From NCBI GenBank assembly GCA_948688495.1, contig CAPQSW010000011.1, positions 44,588 through 79,217 of the forward strand: 34,630 nt of DNA, written 5' to 3'. The stretch's first letter is position 1. The number at the start of each line of letters is the position of its first letter. The translations under genes were made by a program, and so were the position numbers. Below are positions 8,167-15,480 of the stretch, in pieces. The notes below the pieces were generated by a model. It was not told the DNA's origin. It saw nothing but the letters and a program-made list of their open reading frames with translations, and ran no database searches. The stretch comes from an uncultured Lachnospiraceae bacterium (GTDB taxonomy: Bacteria; Bacillota; Clostridia; Lachnospirales; Lachnospiraceae).

Positions 8167-9879
8167 TTACCCAATCAACACCTGCTTCCCCTGGAAGGCA
8201 AAGCCGTATTTGCGGATATGGTTTTCCGGGATGCCTTTTTGCATGAGGGCTGCGGCGTACTGCTTATCTTCGATTTGCCTAAGGGCCGCCTTTACCGTGT
8301 CATTTAGGTCTTTTTCTTCGTATTCATCCAGAACTTTAAATTCTAGGATGATGGCGTCGTCTTTTGTGGGATTTTTGGGCTCCAGCATCACGTCATACCG
8401 TCCAAATCCGCTTTCGCGGTTGGAGGTGACGTCATACCGTCCGCCCAGGTCAACGATCAGCCCGAGCACGAATCCGTGGTAGAAGCGTTCTGGTTCGCTT
8501 ATGGAAGGATTCCTTCCGGTATCAAAGAAACTGAATGTCTGCAGTGCGACGCGGTTCATGTAGGTATTCATTGCCCGTACATTGCCAAGGAGCAGCGCCT
8601 TGATGAAATCATTGTAATTAGACTCAGCCGGATCGAACCATTCATGGATCATCGCACAGAACATCCGGGCTACTTCCAGGTTTGTGGTGGCCAGCTCGTA
8701 CAGCGGACCTTGCAGGGACTCGCTATTCTTCCATTTGCTGTCCGGCTCATATCCTTCAAATCTTAGGACTTTCAGGTAACCGCTTGCCACAAACAGGCTC
8801 CAGACAGACTGTTCACTGCCGTTTAACCGGTTGTACACGATCTGTTCGTCAATGGAGGTTTGCAGCGTTTCCCCATGCAGCAGCTTTTCAAAGGTGGTTT
8901 TGATGCCGGGGCTGCCCTCGCGGATCAATTTCCCGACCAGGCTGTTGGAGCTGGTGTTTGCCCAGTAAGTGCCCAACTTGCCTTTATCAAGGAAATTCAA
9001 AATGGACCATGGGTTATAGATATCTTTCTGATTTCCAAAGATAAAGCCGTCATACCATTTTTTAACATTTTCTTTTTCAGCGCTCAATCCCTGTTCTTCC
9101 AGTGCGGCAAATACTTCTTCTTCCGTAAAACCAAAAGCAGTTTCATATTTCCCGGAGGTTGTGGTTACTACCTCTAAGTTATTTAAATCAGAGAAGATAG
9201 ACTCTTTACTTACCCTTGTTATCCCCGTCATGATCGCACGTTCCAGCCAGGGATTGGTTTTGAACGTGGAGTTAAAGAAGGTGCGGATAAAAGGCACCAG
9301 TTCGTCCCAATAACCGCTGACATAAGCTTCCTGCATGGGGGTATCATACTCATCCAGCAATATAATAACTTTTTTTCCATAATAACGTGACAGAAAATCA
9401 CAGAGTTTGTAAATGCAGATAGTAGCGGTTGTATCTGCCATATCTTCCCGGATGGAAAGGAAGAAATCTTTCTCATTATCTGTCAGAAGTCCGCTTTCTG
9501 TCAGAAAATGATTTTGGTTGTATAATTCAGAGAGTATCTGGCAGATACGGATTTTGCAGTTTTTATAATTGATTTCCTTTACATTCGCAAAGGAAAGGCT
9601 GATGACCGGATAGGTGCCCTGCAGATTTCGGTATTCTTCGGTCTCCCAGATGGACAGCCCTTCAAATACCTCTCCTTTTCCCGCGTATTTCAGGGAGAAG
9701 AACTGTTCTGTCATGCTCATGTTCAGTGTCTTGCCGAAACGCCGGGGGCGTGTAATCAGGGTAACGCTGTCACGGCTTTCCCACCATTCCCTTATGAAAT
9801 CTGTCTTATCAATATAGAAACAATTCTTTTGTATGAGGTCGCTGAAATCCTGTATGCCAATTGCAACGTTTTTTGCCAT
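8167..9879 (-). CDS. AAA-ATPase-like protein with C-terminal PD-(D/E)XK nuclease-like domain
   Basis: The 570-residue protein belongs to the AAA-ATPase_like + PDDEXK_9 group, abundant in Bacteroides and Lachnospiraceae. The N-terminus reads IGIQDFSDLIQKNCFYIDKT and then a P-loop variant (RPRRFGKTLNMSM, about 40-52). A Walker B-like IILLDEYDTPMQ follows near residue 175. The C-terminal part (about 480-565) has GRYDVML and an ILEFKV core, matching the nuclease-like D...ExK pattern. The biological role of the family is unsettled; mobile-element and defence roles have been proposed. The ATG follows AAAGGAGG on the minus strand. The gene is monocistronic and points away from the Ter island. Confidence 0.85.
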   Translation of the reverse strand: MAKNVAIGIQDFSDLIQKNCFYIDKTDFIREWWESRDSVTLITRPRRFGKTLNMSMTEQFFSLKYAGKGEVFEGLSIWETEEYRNLQGTYPVISLSFANVKEINYKNCKIRICQILSELYNQNHFLTESGLLTDNEKDFFLSIREDMADTTATICIYKLCDFLSRYYGKKVIILLDEYDTPMQEAYVSGYWDELVPFIRTFFNSTFKTNPWLERAIMTGITRVSKESIFSDLNNLEVVTTTSGKYETAFGFTEEEVFAALEEQGLSAEKENVKKWYDGFIFGNQKDIYNPWSILNFLDKGKLGTYWANTSSNSLVGKLIREGSPGIKTTFEKLLHGETLQTSIDEQIVYNRLNGSEQSVWSLFVASGYLKVLRFEGYEPDSKWKNSESLQGPLYELATTNLEVARMFCAMIHEWFDPAESNYNDFIKALLLGNVRAMNTYMNRVALQTFSFFDTGRNPSISEPERFYHGFVLGLIVDLGGRYDVTSNRESGFGRYDVMLEPKNPTKDDAIILEFKVLDEYEEKDLNDTVKAALRQIEDKQYAAALMQKGIPENHIRKYGFAFQGKQVLIG

Positions 9880-9924
9880 GGGGCCTCCTTTCCTGGAAAC
9901 GTTTGTCAGATGTATGTTGTTCTT

Positions 9925-9953
9925 AGTATAGCGGATTTATCTGAAAAATACAA
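9925..9953 (-). promoter_or_regulatory. Promoter of AAA-ATPase/PD-(D/E)XK gene
   Basis: Reading the minus strand, TTGTAT (9953-9948) and TATACT (9930-9925) are separated by 17 bp, about 45 bp before the ATG. The -35 box is poor (three of six matches). Confidence 0.5.
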
Positions 9954-9988
9954 TGAGGAACGGATTTTTGAGGAAAGCAAAATCATTC

Positions 9989-10017
9989 TTGAACAGAAGG
10001 AGACTTTTTTGTATAAT
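9989..10017 (+). promoter_or_regulatory. Promoter of the Ter-type island
   Basis: TTGAAC (9989-9994) and a perfect TATAAT (10012-10017) are separated by 17 bp, about 90 bp before the GTG start at 10109. It is the best sigma-A-like promoter in the region and is divergent from the AAA-ATPase promoter. Confidence 0.75.
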
Positions 10018-10108
10018 AACACAAGACGGCATCTGACCATCTTTTGTAGAGAAGGCAGGGGTGAAGGGAAGGATGTATGGAAAATATAAGGAAGCGAGGA
10101 ATATTTAA

Positions 10109-11209
10109 GTGGAATATGTTGAGAGTGATTTGGTAAGGATTGCGAAGCGAGAGAATAATACACAAAGAGGTTACTTAGTAGTAAATCCATTACAGGGTAA
10201 GCATGTTCCGGCGTCCCCTTCTGGAGTATTGCGATTATTCAATGAACTTTCGAATACATTTAAGGACAGTTATAAGGATGAAAGGCTGTTATTCGTAGGT
10301 TTTGCAGAGACAGCGACAGCTATTGGAGCTCAGACAGCAATCTCTATGGATTCAAAGTATATTCAAACAACAAGAGAAATCATTCCTGATGTAGAATATT
10401 TATTCTTTTCAGAGGAACACAGTCATGCAACAGAGCAAAAACTGATAAAGAACGATATAGATTCTGTTGTCGGGGATATTGATCGGATTGTTTTTATAGA
10501 GGATGAAGTAACAACAGGAAAAACAATTCTAAATATTGTATCTATTCTTGAAGATAAATACCAAGGTAAGCTTAGATTCTCGGTGGCGTCGCTTCTCAAT
10601 GGAATGAATCAGGAGAATTTGAAGTTATATAAAGAAAAAGGAATCCCGTTACATTACCTTGTTAAGACGGATCATAGTACATATGATGAGCGTGCAGACA
10701 AATGTGCGGGCGATGGCTGTTATTATGAGCCAATGGAGAAGCAGCCAATTGACTATTCATATATAGAGATTAAGGGGGCCGCAAATGCAAGAAGGATTGT
10801 GGAAGCAAATCTTTATTTGAAATCCTGCCAGCAATTATGGGGTGGGGTATATCAATCAATTGGCCTCATTTCAAATCGAAAAATTCTCGTGATTGGAACA
10901 GAGGAGACGATGTTTCCAGCATTATTTGTTGGTCTCAAATTAGAGGAACTTGGCAATATAGTTATGAGCCATTCGACAACCAGAAGCCCTATAGTGGTTA
11001 GCTCAGAGAATGAGTATCCATTGCATACACGCTATCAGCTTAAAAGTTTATACTACAGCGGCAGAAAGACCTTTATTTATGATATTGGAGAGTATGACAA
11101 TGTGTTTATAGTCACGGATGCTCCAAAGAATGAGACAGAAGGACTGATAACTTTATTAAATGCTGTTTCAGTGAAAAATAAAAATATAACTTTGATAAGG
11201 TGGTGCTGA
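10109..11209 (+). CDS. Phosphoribosyltransferase (PRTase_2) with C-terminal TRSP domain, Ter biosynthetic module
   Basis: The 366-residue protein starts at GTG with GCGAGGA eight bases upstream. The N-terminal half is the PRTase_2 type: FAETATAIG (65-73), the HTTR-like QTTRE, EEHSHAT (102-108) and the PRPP-binding loop IVFIEDEVTTGKT (127-139). The C-terminal half contains the motif that names the TRSP domain (Thr291-Arg-Ser-Pro294). In published comparative genomics of Ter systems this architecture belongs to an operon proposed to make a nucleoside-like metabolite from PRPP. The second PRTase gene begins one base after its stop, so the two are translated together. The product and the base substrate are unknown. 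Confidence 0.88.
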   Translation: MEYVESDLVRIAKRENNTQRGYLVVNPLQGKHVPASPSGVLRLFNELSNTFKDSYKDERLLFVGFAETATAIGAQTAISMDSKYIQTTREIIPDVEYLFFSEEHSHATEQKLIKNDIDSVVGDIDRIVFIEDEVTTGKTILNIVSILEDKYQGKLRFSVASLLNGMNQENLKLYKEKGIPLHYLVKTDHSTYDERADKCAGDGCYYEPMEKQPIDYSYIEIKGAANARRIVEANLYLKSCQQLWGGVYQSIGLISNRKILVIGTEETMFPALFVGLKLEELGNIVMSHSTTRSPIVVSSENEYPLHTRYQLKSLYYSGRKTFIYDIGEYDNVFIVTDAPKNETEGLITLLNAVSVKNKNITLIRWC

Positions 11210-11210
11210 T

Positions 11211-12260
11211 ATGAGAAGCTCCTATTCAGAAGATGATGTCATTCTTCTTTTAAAAGATATAACCGGACAAGTGAAACCGCAGCCGACAGAGGAACGGGAA
11301 AGATTGATTCAAGCAGGAAAGCATTATTGTGAGATGCTTCCCATAGAATATGTCCCAACAGAGGAGTATATGAAAGTCTATGACACGTCATTAAAAAATA
11401 ATGCCGATATTGTTGCGAATGCAATAGGTAATCTCGCGATGAAAATTATTGCCCAGCGCGGAGAACATGTTGTTTTGGTTTCACTTGCCAGGGCGGGTAT
11501 TCCTATAGGTATTCTGCTGAAGAGATATATCAAATTTAAATATGGTCATGATGTCCCCCACTATTCTATTTCTATTATCAGGGGAAAAGGCATTGACGGC
11601 AATGCAATGAAGTATTTACTTGATAAGTATCAGGCGGCGCAATTGCTTTTCGTAGACGGATGGATTGGAAAAGGTGCAATATTACATGAATTAAAAAAGG
11701 ATTTGGCGGTATACGCTGGGGTATCTTCCGATATTGCTGTTATAGCCGATCCGGCAAATGTAACGGAATTATGCGGAACGCATGAGGATATTTTGATTCC
11801 AAGTTCGTGCCTGAACAGCACAGTATCAGGTCTGGTGAGCAGGACCTTTCTTAGGGATGATATTATTGGACCTGAGGATTTTCATGGAGCTGTATATTAT
11901 GGTGAATTGAAAGACTCTGACCTTTCCTATCAATTTATTGACGCAATGGAAGAACGTTTTGTTAAAATGCCGAAGGAAGATGAATTTAAGCTTCAAGGAT
12001 ATGGGATGGATGAGGTCTGCGCGCTTGCCAGGAAGTATGGGATTGACGATATAAATTTGATCAAGCCTGGAATAGGGGAGGCTACAAGAGTATTACTTCG
12101 CCGGATTCCGTGGAAAATACTGATTGATGAAAGATATATGGAAGAACCGCAGCTGGAACATTTGCTTAGACTGGCACAAGAGAAGAATGTTCCAGTTGAG
12201 TACTGTCCACTGAATCATTATAAGTGTTGTGGAATTATTAAAAAATTGGCAGATGCATAA
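11211..12260 (+). CDS. PRTase_1 phosphoribosyltransferase with C-terminal PELOTA domain (StiP-like family)
   Basis: The 349-residue protein has a PRTase_1 core with SLARAGIPIG (91-100), HYSISIIRGKGID (117-129) and a PRPP-loop-like FVDGWIGKGAI (147-157). A C-terminal domain (about 262-349) resembles the PELOTA RNA-binding fold attached to this family in Ter operons. Databases often name this family cysteine protease StiP; I see no classical protease motif and prefer the transferase reading. It starts one base after the preceding PRTase stop. Its stop lies 34 bp from the stop of the convergent CitE-like gene, with no clear terminator between them. Confidence 0.85.
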   Translation: MRSSYSEDDVILLLKDITGQVKPQPTEERERLIQAGKHYCEMLPIEYVPTEEYMKVYDTSLKNNADIVANAIGNLAMKIIAQRGEHVVLVSLARAGIPIGILLKRYIKFKYGHDVPHYSISIIRGKGIDGNAMKYLLDKYQAAQLLFVDGWIGKGAILHELKKDLAVYAGVSSDIAVIADPANVTELCGTHEDILIPSSCLNSTVSGLVSRTFLRDDIIGPEDFHGAVYYGELKDSDLSYQFIDAMEERFVKMPKEDEFKLQGYGMDEVCALARKYGIDDINLIKPGIGEATRVLLRRIPWKILIDERYMEEPQLEHLLRLAQEKNVPVEYCPLNHYKCCGIIKKLADA

Positions 12261-12294
12261 AATTTTGAGAAGACAACAAAGGCACTTAAAGTAG

Positions 12295-13266
12295 TTAGTG
12301 AGTGATGCCAAAAGCTTCCGCAAGAAAAAGTGTCTGCTGAGCCCAGTTATTATGGGTTTTGTATTCGTTCATCCTTTCTTTTGCCAGGTTTCCGGAAACA
12401 AAAGCATTTGAGTTTTGATTCCAGTTTCGTATGGCCTGGGCATCATTAAAATCATTTTGTGATACTTTATAAGCATCATTGATGATAGAGATTTGGTTTG
12501 GATGAATCACTGTCTTTCCGATGAACCCGCAAAGTTTATCATCCTTAATCTCCTGTCTGAGTCCAATGTCCCAATTATTTCCAGAATAATACTCCCATAC
12601 AGGACCGGAAACCACATAGTCCATTCCGTAAATGGTAATGATGTCTGCGAAGATGTTTGATATAGGTTTCATCTTGTGAATGGATTCGTCTGAGTGACGG
12701 CGGAATCCAAACATATGACACAGATCATTCCCTCCTACACGAATATTGAGTACACGATCTTCTATAGCAGACAAAGAATCTTTTAGACCATAGAGTATGT
12801 CGGTACGGTTTCTAAGATCAATTATGGATGAGTTTTCGTATATTGGCATCATATAGATTGGTTCTGATGTGATTTCATTTGCTTTTATTATTGCATTAAT
12901 ATATTCAGACGCATTGTCAGTTGAAAATTTTGGAACGATAAATCCAGTGACAATTTCAATTGCATTGCCAAAGGTTTTTGTTAATCTGGTAATCTGCTTG
13001 GGGTTTCTGACACGGACAAATATCTTCGGCAGATAAAACGGCTGTGTCTGGTAGCTTATATATATTTGATGCAGTGAGTTGTTTAATATCATTTCAGCTT
13101 CTTCTACAAAATTATCATTTATTGTATCTTCTAAACACAGGGCTAAGGAAAAACTTGTCCCAAATTTTTCTGAAATAATAGAGTCTGCAAGGCTTTTTTT
13201 GTTTGCCGGACAGTACAGTAATGCACCTACGCTGTAATACAAGATATTATTCTTCAAAATATTCAC
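12295..13266 (-). CDS. CitE/HpcH-HpaI-like C-C bond lyase of the Ter biosynthetic module
   Basis: The 323-residue TIM-barrel lyase-like protein has LALCLEDTI (acidic metal-side residues Glu46, Asp47), GFIVPKF, an NIRVGGNDLC strand and the CitE-family signature GFIGKTVIHPNQI near residue 250. Lyases of this group normally cleave or form a C-C bond next to a carboxyl or CoA ester with Mg2+. In Ter operons a divergent branch accompanies the two PRTases, and its substrate is unknown. Unlike its neighbours this copy lies on the minus strand, convergent with the PRTases and divergent from the YceG-protease gene, so it has its own promoter. Confidence 0.85.
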   Translation of the reverse strand: MNILKNNILYYSVGALLYCPANKKSLADSIISEKFGTSFSLALCLEDTINDNFVEEAEMILNNSLHQIYISYQTQPFYLPKIFVRVRNPKQITRLTKTFGNAIEIVTGFIVPKFSTDNASEYINAIIKANEITSEPIYMMPIYENSSIIDLRNRTDILYGLKDSLSAIEDRVLNIRVGGNDLCHMFGFRRHSDESIHKMKPISNIFADIITIYGMDYVVSGPVWEYYSGNNWDIGLRQEIKDDKLCGFIGKTVIHPNQISIINDAYKVSQNDFNDAQAIRNWNQNSNAFVSGNLAKERMNEYKTHNNWAQQTLFLAEAFGITH

Positions 13267-13306
13267 TCCTTATCCTGTCTGTGACTTAAAACAGACATGC
13301 CCATTT

Positions 13307-13335
13307 ATTATAGCACATGTAAATGTGCATGGTAA
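13307..13335 (-). promoter_or_regulatory. Promoter of CitE-like gene with palindromic operator in spacer
   Basis: On the minus strand TTACCA (13335-13330) and a perfect TATAAT (13312-13307) are 17 bp apart. A perfect inverted repeat, GCACAT-gtaa-ATGTGC (13313-13328), fills the spacer almost exactly. A regulator bound there would block or remodel this promoter and could also affect the divergent gene. Confidence 0.65.
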
Positions 13336-13394
13336 ATAAAAAGATGGTGTGGTAAAATGGAAATGGAAAGTTTACAGAGCGAGGAGGATTGTTT

Positions 13395-14753
13395 ATGGGC
13401 AATTACATAAATTATAGATATAATGTTATGGGGATTAATTCTCTTGAAGCCTTTATGGGAGTGAGAGGCGGCTGCAATCATTCGTTAAGGGATGTTTATT
13501 TTGTAAGAGCGCTTGGGGCAGATACATCTATACCAGGTATTATCAGCAGGGTTGATGAGAAGGCTGGAAAAGATTCCTACGACGGAAAAATGGAATATTT
13601 AAGGGTGAGTAAGCTTCCCAGGCTTGTTTTGGAGGATGATATTAAATATTATTCTGGCGAATATGACAGATGGAAGAATCATTCACAAGTTATTTCGCTA
13701 AAATCAATGGATGTGGGTGAGGAGCTTGGGGAGGTTGTTTCATGTGCATTAAAGGAACTGGAAAAGGTATTTAGAGATGGTAAGGCAGGGATTTCTGACT
13801 CGATGATACGTAATCTCTCGACAAAGGTTTTGTTTTGGCTGGACGGAATATCAAAAGATATTCTCTGCAATTGGGACGTCAGAAGGAGTATTAAGATAAT
13901 TGCAGAGAATATTGTGAAAGAACAGGAATATCTTTTTTTTTATTTCCTGACACAGATAGGATGTGACGTTGTATTACTTGAAATGTCAGGGGATGTAAAT
14001 ACCACAGATGAGTTAAAAAAATTGTCCCAGACTTTTGAAATAGGAGTCTTTGGGCAGACGCAGATTCCGGAATATAAAAGATATATACCACAAAAGAAAG
14101 ATAATAACGCAAAGATGCCTAAGAAAAGGGAGATACCTGAAAAACCAATAAACGCCACACAAAAGAACGAGGCAGCAAATAAGGAAAAATCATTCGAGGA
14201 GCTTGCACAGCTTGCTTCTTCGATCGTAATGATTGCGGTACATGATAGAAATAGTGAGATTATGGGGACAGGATCAGGCATCATGATAGGACGGGATGGA
14301 TATATACTTACAAATTGCCATGTGGTAAACGGTGGGAGATTTTTCTCGGTGAGGATTGAAGATGATGACGAAGTTTATGCAACGGATGAGATTATCAAGT
14401 ATAATTCAAATTTAGATATGGCAATCATACGCATTCAAAAAAAGTTAAGGCCCCTCCCGATTTATAGGGGAAGACAGAAGCTTGTCAGAGGCCAAAAGGT
14501 AGTTGCTATAGGCAGCCCGCTCGGATTATTTAATTCTGTATCTGATGGTATTATTTCCGGATTTCGGACGATTGGCAATGAAGATATGATTCAGTTTACA
14601 GCGCCGATATCACATGGGAGTTCGGGAGGCGCTGTGCTTAACATGCAGGGTGAAATAATTGGAATTAGTACGGCTGGTTTTGATAACGGTCAAAATATCA
14701 ACTTGGCTATGGGATATGAAAATATACTGATGTTTGCAAAAGGATTCTATTAA
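13395..14753 (+). CDS. YceG-like module fused to trypsin-like (HtrA-type) serine protease
   Basis: The start is the ATG at 13395 (452 residues), set by GAGGAGGA six bases upstream; a TTG two codons earlier has no spacing for it. Residues 1-225 resemble the YceG_bac family of Ter operons, including IGCDVVLLEMSGD, which matches the large YceG protein downstream. A charged linker (about 230-268) follows. Residues about 272-450 are a trypsin-fold protease with a complete triad: His309 (TNCHVV), Asp341 (NSNLDMAII) and Ser410 (HGSSGG). No signal peptide, membrane helix or PDZ domain is present, so the protease should be cytoplasmic. It begins a new transcription unit in the island, divergent from the lyase gene. 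The target is unknown; a TerD/TelA-associated or stress-damaged protein is a guess. Confidence 0.85.
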   Translation: MGNYINYRYNVMGINSLEAFMGVRGGCNHSLRDVYFVRALGADTSIPGIISRVDEKAGKDSYDGKMEYLRVSKLPRLVLEDDIKYYSGEYDRWKNHSQVISLKSMDVGEELGEVVSCALKELEKVFRDGKAGISDSMIRNLSTKVLFWLDGISKDILCNWDVRRSIKIIAENIVKEQEYLFFYFLTQIGCDVVLLEMSGDVNTTDELKKLSQTFEIGVFGQTQIPEYKRYIPQKKDNNAKMPKKREIPEKPINATQKNEAANKEKSFEELAQLASSIVMIAVHDRNSEIMGTGSGIMIGRDGYILTNCHVVNGGRFFSVRIEDDDEVYATDEIIKYNSNLDMAIIRIQKKLRPLPIYRGRQKLVRGQKVVAIGSPLGLFNSVSDGIISGFRTIGNEDMIQFTAPISHGSSGGAVLNMQGEIIGISTAGFDNGQNINLAMGYENILMFAKGFY

Positions 14754-14808
14754 AACAGGAATACAAGGTTAAAAACGGGTTCAATATTATAATTTTCGTG
14801 AGATGGTA

Positions 14809-14837
14809 TTGAATTTGTATGCGGAGTATGATATTAT
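14809..14837 (+). promoter_or_regulatory. Promoter of rhomboid-yceG-telA unit
   Basis: TTGAAT (14809-14814) and TATTAT (14832-14837) are 17 bp apart, about 38 bp before the rhomboid ATG and after the protease gene stop. It gives the membrane half of the island its own start point. Confidence 0.65.
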
Positions 14838-14874
14838 TTTTTAGTGCAGATTTAATATTAGGAGCGGATAATAT

Positions 14875-15465
14875 ATGAGTTCTAATGGTAAAAAGTTACA
14901 ATTTTCTTTTAATTCTCCAGTTATTTTAGGATTTACCATAGCATGCATTGTGGCTTTGTTACTTGACAAGATCACGGGTGGATTATCAACAACTGCGTGT
15001 TTTAGTGTCTATAGATCGTCATTACTCAGCCCCCTTACATATTTGAGGTTTTTCGGCCATGTCCTGGGACATGCCGGATGGCAGCATTTTATCGGAAATA
15101 TCATGATGATACTTGTTGTCGGTCCACTGCTTGAAGAAAAGTATGGGTCGCTTAATATACTGTTTATTATGCTTGCAACAGCTTTGATTACCGGAATTAT
15201 TAATTTTGTCTTTTTTCCGCATGTACAGCTCCTTGGAGCAAGCGGGATTGTTTTTGCATTCATTCTGTTGGCGTCGATGACAAGCTTTAAGGAAGGCAGG
15301 ATTCCTATTACTTTTTTACTTGTGGCGGTTATATATATCGGTGGAGAGATTTATGATGGAATTTTTGTTCAAGATAATGTTTCTAATCTGACTCATATCA
15401 TAGGTGGAGCGGTTGGTTCAGGCTTAGGCTTTGTAATGAACAAGGACAAAATGAATAGATATTGA
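14875..15465 (+). CDS. Rhomboid-family intramembrane serine protease
   Basis: The 196-residue protein has six hydrophobic segments. It carries the rhomboid landmarks: HxxxN in the second helix (His71-Asn75), the catalytic GASG with Ser123, and the catalytic histidine His174 (LTHIIGGAVGSGLGF) followed by the glycine-rich last helix. Both dyad residues are present, so it should be active. Rhomboids cleave single transmembrane segments inside the membrane. The gene sits between a YceG-protease fusion and a YceG gene, 15 bp before the latter, so it is part of the Ter-type operon. A natural substrate is not identifiable. Confidence 0.9.
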   Translation: MSSNGKKLQFSFNSPVILGFTIACIVALLLDKITGGLSTTACFSVYRSSLLSPLTYLRFFGHVLGHAGWQHFIGNIMMILVVGPLLEEKYGSLNILFIMLATALITGIINFVFFPHVQLLGASGIVFAFILLASMTSFKEGRIPITFLLVAVIYIGGEIYDGIFVQDNVSNLTHIIGGAVGSGLGFVMNKDKMNRY

Positions 15466-15480
15466 AGGTGAGAATGCTCT

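Noticed and set aside
9829..10089. Open frame of 86 codons running out of the AAA-ATPase start region on the plus strand
   Set aside because: It is antisense to the ATPase start and contains both divergent promoters; no ribosome binding site or family likeness.
11211..12260. Cysteine protease reading of the StiP-like protein
   Set aside because: The PRPP-loop-like motif and operon context fit a phosphoribosyltransferase; no Cys-His protease motif can be seen.
13353..13358. TAAAAT as -10 box of the YceG-protease gene
   Set aside because: No acceptable -35 hexamer at normal spacing; the plus-strand promoter of this gene stays unassigned.
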